From Curtobacterium salicis (GTDB taxonomy: Bacteria > Actinomycetota > Actinomycetes > Actinomycetales > Microbacteriaceae), in NCBI RefSeq assembly GCF_011759505.1, contig NZ_JAAOYO010000001.1, positions 806,001 to 870,000 of the forward strand: a DNA stretch of 64,000 nt. The letters are read 5' to 3'. The notes beneath the pieces were generated by a model. The model ran no database searches, had not been told where the DNA came from, and saw nothing but the letters and a program-made list of their open reading frames with translations. Shown piece by piece: positions 28,266 to 36,433 of this stretch. Position numbers and translations under genes: made by a program. Within the stretch, counting starts at the first letter, position 1. The number at the start of each line of letters is the position of its first letter.

Positions 28266-28565
28266 TCACCAGGCCGTCCGCCGGGGACGCGGCGGCGGGG
28301 GCGGCGGGACGGGCTTCGCGGCGACGACGTCGGCGCGGCGGACCGTGACCGGACCACGACGGGTGGCGACGGTCAGGGTGTCCGGCGTGCGCTCCGTCAG
28401 CTCGCCCAGGGCGTCCCGGGCGCCGTCCCCGTCGTGCGCGCGCACGACCAGTCGGTCCCCCAGGGTCGCGGCGTCCACCGCGGCGAGGGCCCGGGCCCGG
28501 GCGATCTCGGCCTGCGACGGAGCAGCGGCCGGTCCGCCGGAGCGGTCGAGGTCGGCGTCGGACAT
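28266..28565 (-). CDS. Small stand-alone SH3-like domain protein
   Basis: A 99-residue protein. Residues about 35-85 (GDRLVVRAHDGDG, LTVATRRGPVTVRRADVVAA) closely resemble the SH3-like N-terminal domain found before the GNAT domain of Rv0428c-type acetyltransferases. Here the domain stands alone and is followed by a polyproline stretch and a basic end (PRPRRTAW). It may be a regulatory or scaffold piece. ATG 28565 has a TACCCT -10 box 6 nt upstream (28572-28577). The S4 gene diverges from it with 53 bp between starts. Confidence 0.6.
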   Translation of the reverse strand: MSDADLDRSGGPAAAPSQAEIARARALAAVDAATLGDRLVVRAHDGDGARDALGELTERTPDTLTVATRRGPVTVRRADVVAAKPVPPPPPPRPRRTAW

Positions 28566-28571
28566 GCCTCG

Positions 28572-28577
28572 AGGGTA
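28572..28577 (-). promoter_or_regulatory. -10 box for leaderless gene starting at 28565
   Basis: TACCCT on the minus strand, 6 nt before the ATG. Confidence 0.5.
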
Positions 28578-28606
28578 CGGCCCGGGGTCCACCCGACCGC
28601 CGCGGC

Positions 28607-28612
28607 TAGGGT
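28607..28612 (+). promoter_or_regulatory. -10 box for leaderless S4-domain gene
   Basis: TAGGGT, 6 nt before ATG 28619. It lies back to back with the -10 box of the divergent gene. Confidence 0.6.
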
Positions 28613-28618
28613 GGCGGG

Positions 28619-28981
28619 ATGGACAAGGCCCGGGTGGACAGCTGGATCTGGGCGGTCCGGATCACCAAGACCCGGTCCGCGGCGACGACGGCGTGCAAGG
28701 CCGGTCACGTGAAGGTCAACGGCGAACGGGCGAAGCCGGCGCAGCCGGTGGGCCCCGGGGACGAGGTCCGTGTCCGTCAGGCCGGGTTCGACCGGATCGT
28801 GGTGGTGAAGAGCATCATCCTCAAGCGGGTGAGCGCGGCCGAGGCGGCGAAGCACCTCGAGGACAACACCCCGCCCCGCCTCCCCCCTGAGGAAGCCGGC
28901 TTCGTGCCGATCCGTGAGCGCGGTGCCGGGCGGCCGAGCAAGCGGGAACGCCGCGACCTCGAGGAGCTCCGCGGGTACTGA
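28619..28981 (+). CDS. RNA-binding S4-domain protein (Hsp15/HslR-like)
   Basis: A 120-residue protein. The S4 domain fills residues 1-65 (RVDSWIWAVRITKTRSAATTA, GHVKVNGERAKPAQPVGPGDEV), as in Hsp15, which binds stalled 50S subunits carrying nascent chains. The C-terminal basic segment (GAGRPSKRERRDLEELRGY) is common in actinobacterial members. Role in ribosome rescue is inferred from the family. ATG 28619 is leaderless by position of the TAGGGT box. Confidence 0.88.
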   Translation: MDKARVDSWIWAVRITKTRSAATTACKAGHVKVNGERAKPAQPVGPGDEVRVRQAGFDRIVVVKSIILKRVSAAEAAKHLEDNTPPRLPPEEAGFVPIRERGAGRPSKRERRDLEELRGY

Positions 28982-29008
28982 CCGGCCTTCCGGCGGACCA
29001 CCGACCCG

Positions 29009-29956
29009 TCAGACGAAGCGGACGGTCTGCTGCATGCGGTCGCGGATCGCGAAGACGTCGACCGAGCCCTCCGGGGACCAGTTGCCGGCGAGCACCTGCA
29101 CCAGCGCACTCCGTCGCACGATGAGCGCGGTCGGCTTCCGGGGCGTGCCGATGAGTTCGACGTCCTCGTCGACCGCGGAGTCCGGGACGACGAGCAGCCG
29201 CCCGGTGAAGCGCACCCGGGTCTGCTTCTGTACGGCACGGGCGGCGCGGACGAGCTCCTTGACCGGGCGCTCCCCCGGTTCGAGCGTCTCGCCGACGACC
29301 TCGCCGTGCTCGATCGCGACCGGGCCACCCCAGTCGATCGACTCGACGGCCCACAGCCCGGTCGGCGTGAGCACGGCATGGTCGAGCTTGCCCTCGGCAC
29401 CGGCGTCCAGGTCGTGCCAGACCGAGACGCCGATGCCCATGTCGGCGATGATCGCGGCCGTGGCCTCCTCGGCCAGCGCCTCACCGAGCAGCCGACGGAC
29501 GGACCGCGGTGCCGAGCGGACGAGGGTGGGGTCGTACGGGTCCTCGATCGGGTCGCCGAGTCCGACCCACTCGCGCTCGGCGGCCAGGAAGACCTCGCGC
29601 GACCGGCCGCCCGGGTGCCCGTGCGATCGTGCCCGGGGGCGGGAATCACGACGGGCCGTCGGCGGTGCGTAGTCGTCCCGACCGGAACCGCTCCGCCAGG
29701 CGGCCGAGCCGGAGGGTGCCGACGTCGACGAGGAGCCGGGACGGAACGCCCCGGTGTCGTAGGCGCGGCGTGCGGCCGGGGTGCCGATCCGCTCCCAGGC
29801 GATCTGCACCCGGCGGAAGCGCTGCGCGTCACCGCCGAGGTCGGGGTGGCTCTCGCGCGCTGCTCGACGGTACGCGCGGCGGAGGGTCTCGTCGTCGGCG
29901 GTCGCGGGGACGCCGAGGACTTCGTACGGGGTGGCGTCGGCCGGGCTGTCGGTCAT
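29009..29956 (-). CDS. DnaJ-domain protein fused to a NERD-like (nuclease-related) domain
   Basis: A 315-residue protein. The J domain (about 9-70) has SHPDLGG, whose HPD tripeptide stimulates DnaK ATPase. A Ser/Arg-rich linker (about 72-125) follows. Then a region (about 155-300) aligns in pattern with NERD domains: LLGEALAEEATAAII, KLDHAVLTPTGLWAVESIDW. In NERD proteins the last segment normally reads E-x-K. Here Lys is replaced by Ile (VESIDW), so nuclease activity may be lost. A TAGCGT box lies 9 nt upstream of the ATG. The gene is convergent with the S4 gene. A chaperone-recruiting role with a nucleic-acid-binding module is inferred. Confidence 0.75.
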   Translation of the reverse strand: MTDSPADATPYEVLGVPATADDETLRRAYRRAARESHPDLGGDAQRFRRVQIAWERIGTPAARRAYDTGAFRPGSSSTSAPSGSAAWRSGSGRDDYAPPTARRDSRPRARSHGHPGGRSREVFLAAEREWVGLGDPIEDPYDPTLVRSAPRSVRRLLGEALAEEATAAIIADMGIGVSVWHDLDAGAEGKLDHAVLTPTGLWAVESIDWGGPVAIEHGEVVGETLEPGERPVKELVRAARAVQKQTRVRFTGRLLVVPDSAVDEDVELIGTPRKPTALIVRRSALVQVLAGNWSPEGSVDVFAIRDRMQQTVRFV

Positions 29957-30060
29957 GGCCCTGGAACGCTACCCGACGCGGGGTCGGTGTCCGCCGCGAG
30001 CGGGCTGGGCGGGTCCTGAGCAGCGGGCGGGCAGGCCGGGGCGACTCGGGCCGGGGCGAC

Positions 30061-30807
30061 TCAGACCAGGGCTGCGGTGATCGCGTCCCCGTGCTCCTCG
30101 AGCCAGGCGACGTCCGCCCGGTAGAGCTCGGCGTGCCCGTGTGCCAGGTCGCTGACGAACTTCGGGTTGCCCGCGGCCGCCTCGGTCTCGAGCGTCGTGA
30201 CGAGCGACACCAGGCTCGCCGTCATCGTCTCGACGAGCACGCTCCGGGAGCGGGCGTCCAGACCGTAGGCACGGCAGAACTCGGCGGCGCGGGTCACCCG
30301 GTCGGCGAACTCCGGCACGGGAGCGCCCTCGTCGGCACTGCTCGTGAAGGGCGCGAACCGGTACACGGCACTCGCGACGTCCCAGACCCGCGGGCCGGGG
30401 TGTGCCGTGTCGAAGTCGATCACGCCGACGGCGGCGATGCCGTCGTACACGACGTTGTAGGGGGCGAAGTCACCGTGCACGATCGTCTCGACCGGCAGAC
30501 GTTCGGCCTGCGACCACACGTCGGTCGCGTCGTCGCGCGGGAACGAGGCGGCCGCGTCGTGGAACTGCCGGAGGAGCCGCGCGGTGGTGACGAGGGCGGC
30601 CTCGCTCGCGACGTCGGCGGTCCAGGGGTACTCGCCGGCCTCGCCCGGCACGAACGTGACGGTCTCGAGTTGCTCGCCGAGGGCGATCGGGGCGGGAGCC
30701 GCGACGAAACCCCGCTCGTGCAGGTGCGTCAGCAAGCGGTGCACCGTGGGGGTCCACGGCCCGGCAGGCCGGTGCACCCGGTCGTCGGCCTTGGTGATCC
30801 GTTCCAT
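30061..30807 (-). CDS. Aminoglycoside phosphotransferase-fold (APH/choline kinase) small-molecule kinase
   Basis: A 248-residue protein. The catalytic loop VHGDFAPYNVVYDG (about 109-122, Asp in HGD) and the metal-binding VIDFDTAHPGPR (about 129-140) define the family. The N-terminal lobe is short (no clear Gly loop), like many uncharacterised APH-like enzymes in actinobacteria. The substrate is unknown and antibiotic resistance should not be assumed. ATG 30807 has AGGAGG upstream. The promoter -10 TACAGT sits inside a palindrome at 30843-30856. Confidence 0.8.
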   Translation of the reverse strand: MERITKADDRVHRPAGPWTPTVHRLLTHLHERGFVAAPAPIALGEQLETVTFVPGEAGEYPWTADVASEAALVTTARLLRQFHDAAASFPRDDATDVWSQAERLPVETIVHGDFAPYNVVYDGIAAVGVIDFDTAHPGPRVWDVASAVYRFAPFTSSADEGAPVPEFADRVTRAAEFCRAYGLDARSRSVLVETMTASLVSLVTTLETEAAAGNPKFVSDLAHGHAELYRADVAWLEEHGDAITAALV

Positions 30808-30842
30808 GGGGGAACCTCCTGAGCGTCGTCGTCGACGTGCAC

Positions 30843-30856
30843 GCCACTGTAGTGGC
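30843..30856 (-). promoter_or_regulatory. Palindrome overlapping the -10 box of the APH-like gene
   Basis: GCCACT-AC-AGTGGC on the minus strand contains TACAGT, a TANNNT -10 box. The predicted 5' leader is about 30 nt with AGGAGG. A dimeric repressor could bind here, but this is a possibility only. Confidence 0.35.
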
Positions 30857-30944
30857 AGGAGCAGACCCTCGGGCGGGTCGCCGGGCGACCATCCGATCGG
30901 CGCGCCCTGCGCGACGTCGGCGGCGTCCTCCGGACGGATCGGGC

Positions 30945-31892
30945 TCAGTCCGGGAGCAGTTCCCGCAGCCAGCCCGGGCCCCGCACGTCGGCGCCGAGCG
31001 CCTGCACCCGGTCCCGGAGGCCGCGGTCCGCGGTCACCACCACGACCGGTGCGTCCCCGGCGGCGACGGCGAGCTCGACCGCGGTGACGACCGCGTCGTC
31101 ACCCGAGGCTGCTGCCCGCTCGATCGTGACCGAGGGCAGACCCGGCCGCGGGGCGGACGGTGCCGGATCCGTCGCGGCGCCGCGGGCCTCCCCCTCGAGC
31201 ACGACCGTCCACCGGGGCCACCAGGCCGTCGACGGCAGGTCGAGCGCGGTCGCCGGGACGCCGGCCGCGGCGAGCGCGCGGACCTGGTCCACGAGTCGGG
31301 CGGCGGCGCCGGCGCGGTCCTTCCACCAGCCGTCCGGCACGCTGCCGACGACGTTGGCGGCGTCCACGACGACGTGCGGGGTGCGGTCGAGGGTGGCGCG
31401 GAGGGCGGCCCAGGAGCGGCCGAACCCGGGGTGCAGGTCGAGGGACTCGACGTCGGCTGTGGGCACCCAGGACAGGGCAAGGCTCTCGCGGTCCGCCATC
31501 ACGGGTTCGAAGGGCCGGGAGGCGCGACCCACGACGGTCGTGTAGCTCCAGAACCCCAGGTCGAGGACCGCGGTGTGGCGGAGGTCGACACCGTCCTCGG
31601 GGACACCGGCCTCTTCGGCGGACTCGCGGAGGGCGGCGGTGACGGGGTCCTCGTGCTGGTGCCGGGCCCCGCCGGGGATGCCCCAGGTGCCGCCGTGGTG
31701 ACTCCACTCGACCCGGTGCTGCAGCAGGACGCGGCCGTCGCCGTCGTCGACGAGCAGGCCGGCGGCGCCGAAGCGGCCCCAGGCCTTCGTGCCGTCGTCG
31801 CCGTAGGCCCAGGCGTCGCCGGGGTCTCGGGGTCCGGAGGGAGGTCCGGGCGGCGGTCCGGCCGGGGTCGCGGTCCGTCGTTCGTCGTCCAC
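30945..31892 (-). CDS. Nudix hydrolase fused to a NYN/PIN-like domain
   Basis: A 315-residue two-domain protein. The Nudix domain (about 38-165) carries a complete Nudix box starting at Gly75 (GARHQHE, then RESAEEAGV), so it should hydrolyse a nucleoside-diphosphate-linked substrate. The second half (about 172-315) begins [12 protein letters not shown] (DxxN-type Asp177) and later has [14 protein letters not shown], the acidic pattern of NYN/PIN-fold ribonucleases. A fusion suggests linked nucleotide and RNA processing, but no substrate can be named. The GTG start at 31892 has GAAGGG upstream. The gene is divergent from the thiamine riboswitch. Confidence 0.78.
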   Translation of the reverse strand: MDDERRTATPAGPPPGPPSGPRDPGDAWAYGDDGTKAWGRFGAAGLLVDDGDGRVLLQHRVEWSHHGGTWGIPGGARHQHEDPVTAALRESAEEAGVPEDGVDLRHTAVLDLGFWSYTTVVGRASRPFEPVMADRESLALSWVPTADVESLDLHPGFGRSWAALRATLDRTPHVVVDAANVVGSVPDGWWKDRAGAAARLVDQVRALAAAGVPATALDLPSTAWWPRWTVVLEGEARGAATDPAPSAPRPGLPSVTIERAAASGDDAVVTAVELAVAAGDAPVVVVTADRGLRDRVQALGADVRGPGWLRELLPD

Positions 31893-31950
31893 GTCCCCAC
31901 CCTTCCACAAACGTCCGTCAAGGGGCCCCGGACGTCGGCGGCGATGCGTG

Positions 31951-31956
31951 TACGGT
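31951..31956 (+). promoter_or_regulatory. -10 box (TACGGT) of the thiamine operon
   Basis: The TANNNT match places transcription start near 31963, just before the first conserved stem of the TPP riboswitch. Confidence 0.45.
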
Positions 31957-31965
31957 GTCGTCCGA

Positions 31966-32043
31966 GACACGGGGTGCCGCATCCGAGCGGCTGAGATCAC
32001 ACCCGTCGAACCTGCTCGAGCTCGTACTCGCGAAGGGATCGTC
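31966..32043 (+). promoter_or_regulatory. TPP riboswitch (THI element)
   Basis: The conserved blocks occur in order: ACACGGGGTGCC, GGCTGAGATCACACCCG, TCGAACCTG and GCGAAGGGA. The last block is also the Shine-Dalgarno for thiM, with ATG two bases past the end of the element. Thiamine pyrophosphate binding should therefore hide the ribosome site directly. No separate terminator hairpin is seen between aptamer and gene. Confidence 0.95.
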
Positions 32044-32044
32044 C

Positions 32045-32902
32045 ATGGAGAACGCTGCGCCCACGACCGACTGGGCCCACCGCACCGCCGACCTGCTGGA
32101 GGCCGTCCGTACCCGGGCGCCACTGGTGCAGTGCATCACGAACACGGTGGTGCAGAACGTCACCGCGAACGTGCTGCTCGCGCTGGGGGCGTCGGCCGCG
32201 ATGGTCGACGTGCCGACGGAGGCGGGGCCCTTCGCCGGCGTCGCCGACGCGCTGCTGGTCAACACCGGCACACCGCACGCCGAGCCACGGGAGGCGTCAC
32301 TCGAAGCCGCCGCCGCCGCGGTGGTCGCGGGTACGCCCTGGGTCCTCGACCCGGTCGCGGTCGGGTCGTTGCCGGTCCGCACCGCCCTGGCGCGGGACCT
32401 GCTCGCGCTCCGGCCGACGGTCCTCCGCGGGAACGCCTCCGAGGTCCTCGCGGTGCTCGGTGCCTCCGCCGGTGGTCGCGGGGTCGACAGCACGGTCGGG
32501 ACGGAGGACGCCCGTGACGCCGCCGTCGCAGCCGTCCTGGACGGGTCAGCTGGAGCCGTCGCCGTCTCCGGTCCGATCGACCTGCTCGTCGCCCCGTCCG
32601 GGCTGGTGCGGGTCGCGAACGGGACCGAGCTCCTCACCCGGATCACCGGCGGCGGGTGCGCGCTCGGTGCGGTCGTGGCGGCGTTCACCGCGGTCGCCCC
32701 CGGCCGGCCCCTCGACGCCGCGGTCGCGGCGACCGCGGTGCACACGATCGCGGCCGAGCTGGCGGCGCGGGACGCCGGCGGCCCCGGCACCTTCCAGCCG
32801 CTGTTCCTGGACCGGCTCGCGTCGCTGACGCCGGAGGACGTCGTCCGGGAGGCACGGATCACCGCCGACACGTCGGCTGCGGCCGTCGGGGGTCTCGCCT
32901 GA
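32045..32902 (+). CDS. thiM: Hydroxyethylthiazole kinase
   Basis: A 285-residue salvage enzyme phosphorylating 5-(2-hydroxyethyl)-4-methylthiazole. It has [27 protein letters not shown] and [11 protein letters not shown] with Cys205. First gene after the TPP riboswitch. It overlaps thiE by one base (TGATG). No thiazole-synthesis genes (thiG, thiS, thiO) are present, so this operon is geared to thiazole salvage and HMP phosphorylation. Confidence 0.96.
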   Translation: MENAAPTTDWAHRTADLLEAVRTRAPLVQCITNTVVQNVTANVLLALGASAAMVDVPTEAGPFAGVADALLVNTGTPHAEPREASLEAAAAAVVAGTPWVLDPVAVGSLPVRTALARDLLALRPTVLRGNASEVLAVLGASAGGRGVDSTVGTEDARDAAVAAVLDGSAGAVAVSGPIDLLVAPSGLVRVANGTELLTRITGGGCALGAVVAAFTAVAPGRPLDAAVAATAVHTIAAELAARDAGGPGTFQPLFLDRLASLTPEDVVREARITADTSAAAVGGLA

Positions 32903-33567
32903 TGCCCGGCACGGACGACTTCGGGGTCTACCTGGTGACCGACACCGCGCTGGCGGAACGACACGGGCACGGGGTGCTCGGCGTGGTGCAGGCAGCGGTC
33001 GGTGCCGGGGTCCGCATCGTGCAGGTGCGCGACAAGACCGCATCGGCGCGGGACCTCCTGGCGCTGACGGCCGCCGTGGCGGATGCCGTGGGCGACCGGG
33101 CCCTGGTGGTCGTGGACGACCGGCTCGACGTCGCCCTCGCCGCTCGGCACGCCGGGCACCGGGTCGCCGGCGTGCACCTCGGCCAGTCGGACGTCCCGGC
33201 GAGCGCCGCCCGTGCACTGCTCGGTCCGGACGCCCACGTCGGGGTGACCGCGAACACGACCCGGCACCTGGTGGAGGTCGCGATGTCGCCGACGGGGTCG
33301 GTGGACCTGCTCGGGGTCGGGGTGGTCCATCCGACGAGCACGAAGCCGGACCACCCGCCGGCGCTCGGCGTCGCCGGGTTCGGACGGCTCGCGGCGACCA
33401 CGACGGTGCCGTGCGTCGGCATCGGCGGGGTGACGCTCGACGACGTCGGGCCGCTGCGGCGGGCCGGAGCGGCGGGGGTGGCCGTCGTGTCCGGGATCTG
33501 CGCGGCACCGGACCCGGGTGCTGCCGCTGCGGCCTTCGTCGCCGCGTGGGACGGAGCGGCACGGTGA
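32902..33567 (+). CDS. thiE: Thiamine-phosphate synthase
   Basis: A 221-residue TIM-barrel enzyme joining HMP-pyrophosphate and thiazole phosphate. It has VQVRDKTASARDLL, VVVDDRLDVAL, GVHLGQSD and VGIGGVT. The start overlaps the thiM stop, and the stop overlaps the next GTG in GTGA (33564-33567), so all three genes are translated as a tight unit. Confidence 0.96.
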   Translation: MPGTDDFGVYLVTDTALAERHGHGVLGVVQAAVGAGVRIVQVRDKTASARDLLALTAAVADAVGDRALVVVDDRLDVALAARHAGHRVAGVHLGQSDVPASAARALLGPDAHVGVTANTTRHLVEVAMSPTGSVDLLGVGVVHPTSTKPDHPPALGVAGFGRLAATTTVPCVGIGGVTLDDVGPLRRAGAAGVAVVSGICAAPDPGAAAAAFVAAWDGAAR

Positions 33568-35102
33568 GCGGGAGCGTGCCCGGGACCGGGACCGGGACCG
33601 GGGCCGGGGCGTCGCTGCCGCGGGTGCTGAGCATCGCCGGCACCGACCCGACCGGTGGCGCCGGGGTGCAGGCGGACCTCAAGTCGATCGCCGCGCACGA
33701 CGGGTACGGCATGGCGGTCGTCACGGCCCTGGTCGCGCAGAACACGCTCGGCGTCCGGTCGGTGCACGTCCCCGACGCGGTGTTCCTCCGGCAGCAGCTC
33801 GACGCGGTGTCGGACGACGTCACGGTCGACGCGGTCAAGACGGGGATGCTCGGGACCGCCGAGGTCGTGCGCGTCGTCGTCGACTGGCTCCGCGCGCACC
33901 GGCCGGCCTGGGTGGTCGTCGACCCGGTGATGGTCGCGACGAGCGGTGACCGGCTGCTCGACGCGGACGCCGAGTCGGCGATGACCGAGCTGTTCGCCGT
34001 CGCCGACCTGGTCACGCCGAACCGCGACGAACTGCGGGTGCTCGCCGAGCTCGCCGGGGCCGGGACGACCGACGGCATCGCGGCCGCCCGGGCGGTGGCA
34101 CGACGGTGGGACGTCCGGGTGCTCGCGAAGGGCGGCCACGACGACGGCCCGACCGCCGACGACGTGCTCGTCTCCCCCGACGGATCCGTCCGGGTCTTCA
34201 CCGGGCCGCGGGTCGTCACCACGAACACGCACGGCACCGGGTGCTCGCTGTCGAGTGCGATCGCGATGCTCGTCGCCCGACACGGCGACTGGGAGCTGGC
34301 GGTGGGGGCGGCGAAGACCTGGTTGACCGCCGCACTCCGAGGCGCCGACGCCCTGCAGGTGGGGCACGGGCACGGCCCGATCGACCACAGCGCACTCGTC
34401 CGCGCCGCCCTGCCGACACCGCGGCTGACCGATGCGTGGTGGGTCGACGCCGCCGAGGTGCTCGACGAGACGCTGGACTGTCGGTTCCTCCAGGGTCTCG
34501 CCGACGGCACTCTCGACCCCGAGGTGTTCGCGGGGTACCTGGCGCAGGACGTGCACTACCTCCGGGCGTACGAGCAGCACCTCGCGACCATCGCCGCGGG
34601 GTCGGCCGGGGACGCCGCCGTGTTCTGGACGACCGCCAGCGCGGGCTGCGCCGCCGAGGCCCGTGACCTGCACCAGCGTCGGCTCGCCGGCTCGCACGCG
34701 GACGACCCGGTGCACCCGGTGTGCGCCGGGTACCTCGCACACCTGGCCGAGGCGGCACGGCAGAGCGCCGACGCCAGGGACGTCGCTGCCACCGGGGACG
34801 TCGCTGCCACCGGGGACGTCTCGCTCCTGGCGGCGGCGGTGCTGCCCTGCTTCCGGGTCTACGCCTGGGTCGGGGAACGGCTCGGCACGGCACCGGTCGG
34901 GCACCCGTTCGCCGACTGGATCACGGCGTACCGGGACCCGGGGTTCGCGGCCTCGAGCGCGCGGGCCACGGAGCTCGTCGAGGAGCTCGCGCGGCGGGCC
35001 GACCCCGAGCTGCGGGGACGGATGGCCCGCGCGTTCCGGCAGTCGGTGGCGCAGGAGCTCGCGTTCTTCCGGATGCCGGAACAGCTGGGCGAGACGGTCT
35101 GA
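33564..35102 (+). CDS. thiD: Bifunctional HMP/HMP-phosphate kinase - TenA (aminopyrimidine aminohydrolase-like) fusion
   Basis: A 512-residue protein. The ThiD ribokinase-fold domain (about 17-270) has LSIAGTDPTGGAGVQAD, VDAVKTGMLG, VVVDPVMV and THGTGCSLS (Cys227). The TenA domain (about 285-512) has LAQDVHYLRAYEQHL and PCFRVYAWVGE with Cys429, matching the catalytic Cys of thiaminase II-type enzymes that salvage the pyrimidine of thiamine. The fusion gives pyrimidine salvage plus phosphorylation in one chain. GTG 33564 is fixed by the 4-bp overlap. A Gly/Thr-rich head precedes the domain. Confidence 0.94.
   Translation: MSGSVPGTGTGTGAGASLPRVLSIAGTDPTGGAGVQADLKSIAAHDGYGMAVVTALVAQNTLGVRSVHVPDAVFLRQQLDAVSDDVTVDAVKTGMLGTAEVVRVVVDWLRAHRPAWVVVDPVMVATSGDRLLDADAESAMTELFAVADLVTPNRDELRVLAELAGAGTTDGIAAARAVARRWDVRVLAKGGHDDGPTADDVLVSPDGSVRVFTGPRVVTTNTHGTGCSLSSAIAMLVARHGDWELAVGAAKTWLTAALRGADALQVGHGHGPIDHSALVRAALPTPRLTDAWWVDAAEVLDETLDCRFLQGLADGTLDPEVFAGYLAQDVHYLRAYEQHLATIAAGSAGDAAVFWTTASAGCAAEARDLHQRRLAGSHADDPVHPVCAGYLAHLAEAARQSADARDVAATGDVAATGDVSLLAAAVLPCFRVYAWVGERLGTAPVGHPFADWITAYRDPGFAASSARATELVEELARRADPELRGRMARAFRQSVAQELAFFRMPEQLGETV
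34779..34814 (+). repeat. 18-bp direct repeat inside the TenA domain, 2 copies
   Basis: GACGTCGCTGCCACCGGG is exactly duplicated in tandem and a third partial unit follows. It encodes DVAATG twice in a surface region between TenA helices, probably a length-variable insertion. Confidence 0.85.
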
Positions 35103-35103
35103 C

Positions 35104-35126
35104 GGAGGTGGGGCGGGCCTCCCGGT
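35104..35126. terminator. Weak hairpin between convergent genes
   Basis: GGAGG (35104-) can pair with CCTCC in GGGCCTCCCGG. The stem is short and imperfect, but the sequence retains the GGGAGGC-type core of other intergenic hairpins here. Confidence 0.3.
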
Positions 35127-35163
35127 CGGTGGTGGAGCGGCCGGGCGACCCGACGGGTGGTCG

Positions 35164-35703
35164 TCAGGACGCTTCCGGGGAGGCGACCAGACGGATGCCG
35201 TCCGCGCCGGGTGCTCGGCGCACCAGCGTGACCGACAGGTCCGACCCGTCGACCTCGCACCGCATCCACGTGTGGTCCGGCTGTCGGCGGCGGTCCGTCG
35301 GTGAGCCGGGGTTGAGCAGCCGCATGCCGTTCGGGGCGGTGGAGTCCCACGGGATGTGCGAGTGCCCGAAGACCAGGACGTCGACGTCCGGGTGGTCCGC
35401 CTCGGCCCGACGCTCCCGCCCGGTCGACGCCCCGGTCTCGTGCACGACGGCGAACCGCAGCGACTCGATGCGGCGGGTGGCGACGAGGGGCAGACGTTCC
35501 TCGAAGCCCAGGTCGTTGTTGCCCCGGACGGCGAGCAGGTCGCGTGAGCGGGCCTCGAGCAGGTCGACCGTCGCCAGGTCGACCCAGTCGCCGGCGTGCA
35601 CGACGAGGTCGGCGGCGTCGATGTCCGCCCACAGCTCCGGCGGCAGGTCCTTCGCCCGCTTCGGCAGGTGCGTGTCCGACAGCAGGACGAGCGCGGTGCT
35701 CAC
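35164..35703 (-). CDS. YfcE/MJ0936-type metallophosphoesterase
   Basis: A 179-residue cytosolic phosphodiesterase with the binuclear metal ligands in LLSDTHLP, VVHAGDWVD, RGNNDLG, VVHETG and VFGHSHIPWD. The family cleaves phosphodiester substrates, but the natural substrate is not known. The GTG start at 35703 is 10 bp after the MarR stop, so the two genes form an operon with MarR first. Confidence 0.9.
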   Translation of the reverse strand: MSTALVLLSDTHLPKRAKDLPPELWADIDAADLVVHAGDWVDLATVDLLEARSRDLLAVRGNNDLGFEERLPLVATRRIESLRFAVVHETGASTGRERRAEADHPDVDVLVFGHSHIPWDSTAPNGMRLLNPGSPTDRRRQPDHTWMRCEVDGSDLSVTLVRRAPGADGIRLVASPEAS

Positions 35704-35713
35704 GGGACCGTCG

Positions 35714-36190
35714 TCACTCGGCCGGTGCGCGGCTCGGCATCGGCAGGTCGACCTCGTCGGCGGCGCCGAGCCGTTCGAGCATGCCGGCGAGCAGTGCCAC
35801 GTCGTCGTCGGACCACTCCGCCAGCCGTTCCACCAGGGCGTCCCGGTGGAGCTGGACCGAACGGGCGAGTGCGAGGCGTCCGGCGTCCGTCGCCTCGAGC
35901 GGTTTCGCGTTGCCGGAGCCGCCGTCGACCGTCCGGACGAGACCAGCGGCGAGCAGACCGGACAGCTGGCGGGAGATCGTCGACCGGTTCAACCGCAGGT
36001 AGCGGGCGATGTCGATCGCCATGCACCCGGGGTGCTGCACCACGAAGTCGACGAGCGACTGGTCCACGATGCTCAGGACGTCCTCGGTGCCGCGCGCGCG
36101 GACGCTCGCACGGCGGGTGATGCGGGAGAGCTCGGTGTACGCCCGTCCGATGTCCGCCTCGCGGATCCCCGGGCCCCTCGGGTCGGCCAT
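35714..36190 (-). CDS. MarR-family transcriptional regulator
   Basis: A 158-residue winged-helix protein. The recognition region GCMAIDIARYLRLNRSTISR and the wing GLVRTVDGGSGNAKPLEAT lie in the centre, flanked by dimerisation helices. MarR proteins usually repress their own operon and a neighbouring gene in response to small phenolic ligands. The 243 bp upstream (36191-36433) hold its promoter (possible -10 TATCGT at about 36312-36317, minus strand). No clear operator palindrome is evident to me. Confidence 0.88.
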   Translation of the reverse strand: MADPRGPGIREADIGRAYTELSRITRRASVRARGTEDVLSIVDQSLVDFVVQHPGCMAIDIARYLRLNRSTISRQLSGLLAAGLVRTVDGGSGNAKPLEATDAGRLALARSVQLHRDALVERLAEWSDDDVALLAGMLERLGAADEVDLPMPSRAPAE

Positions 36191-36433
36191 GGTGTTCCCG
36201 TCTGTCGTCCGGCGTCGGCCGGAGGTCGGTCGCCCGTGGTGCGGGCGTGGTGCTGCGTGGCGGTCCCCGCATCGCTGACGCGGGGCCCCTCCGCCGACGG
36301 TGTCGACCCACGATAACCGGGGTCCGCCGAAGAGGGGACCCCGGAACCGACATCGCCCGGGTCACCGGCGGTCGGTCGACGACGTTCGGTCAACGGCGGT
36401 CGGGCGCCGCGGTCGGGTGCCCGCGGTCAGGGT

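Noticed and set aside
29957..29971. Leaderless call for the DnaJ-NERD gene (TAGCGT)
   Set aside because: The box ends 9 nt before ATG, outside the 6-8 nt spacing of the other leaderless genes, so it was not counted.
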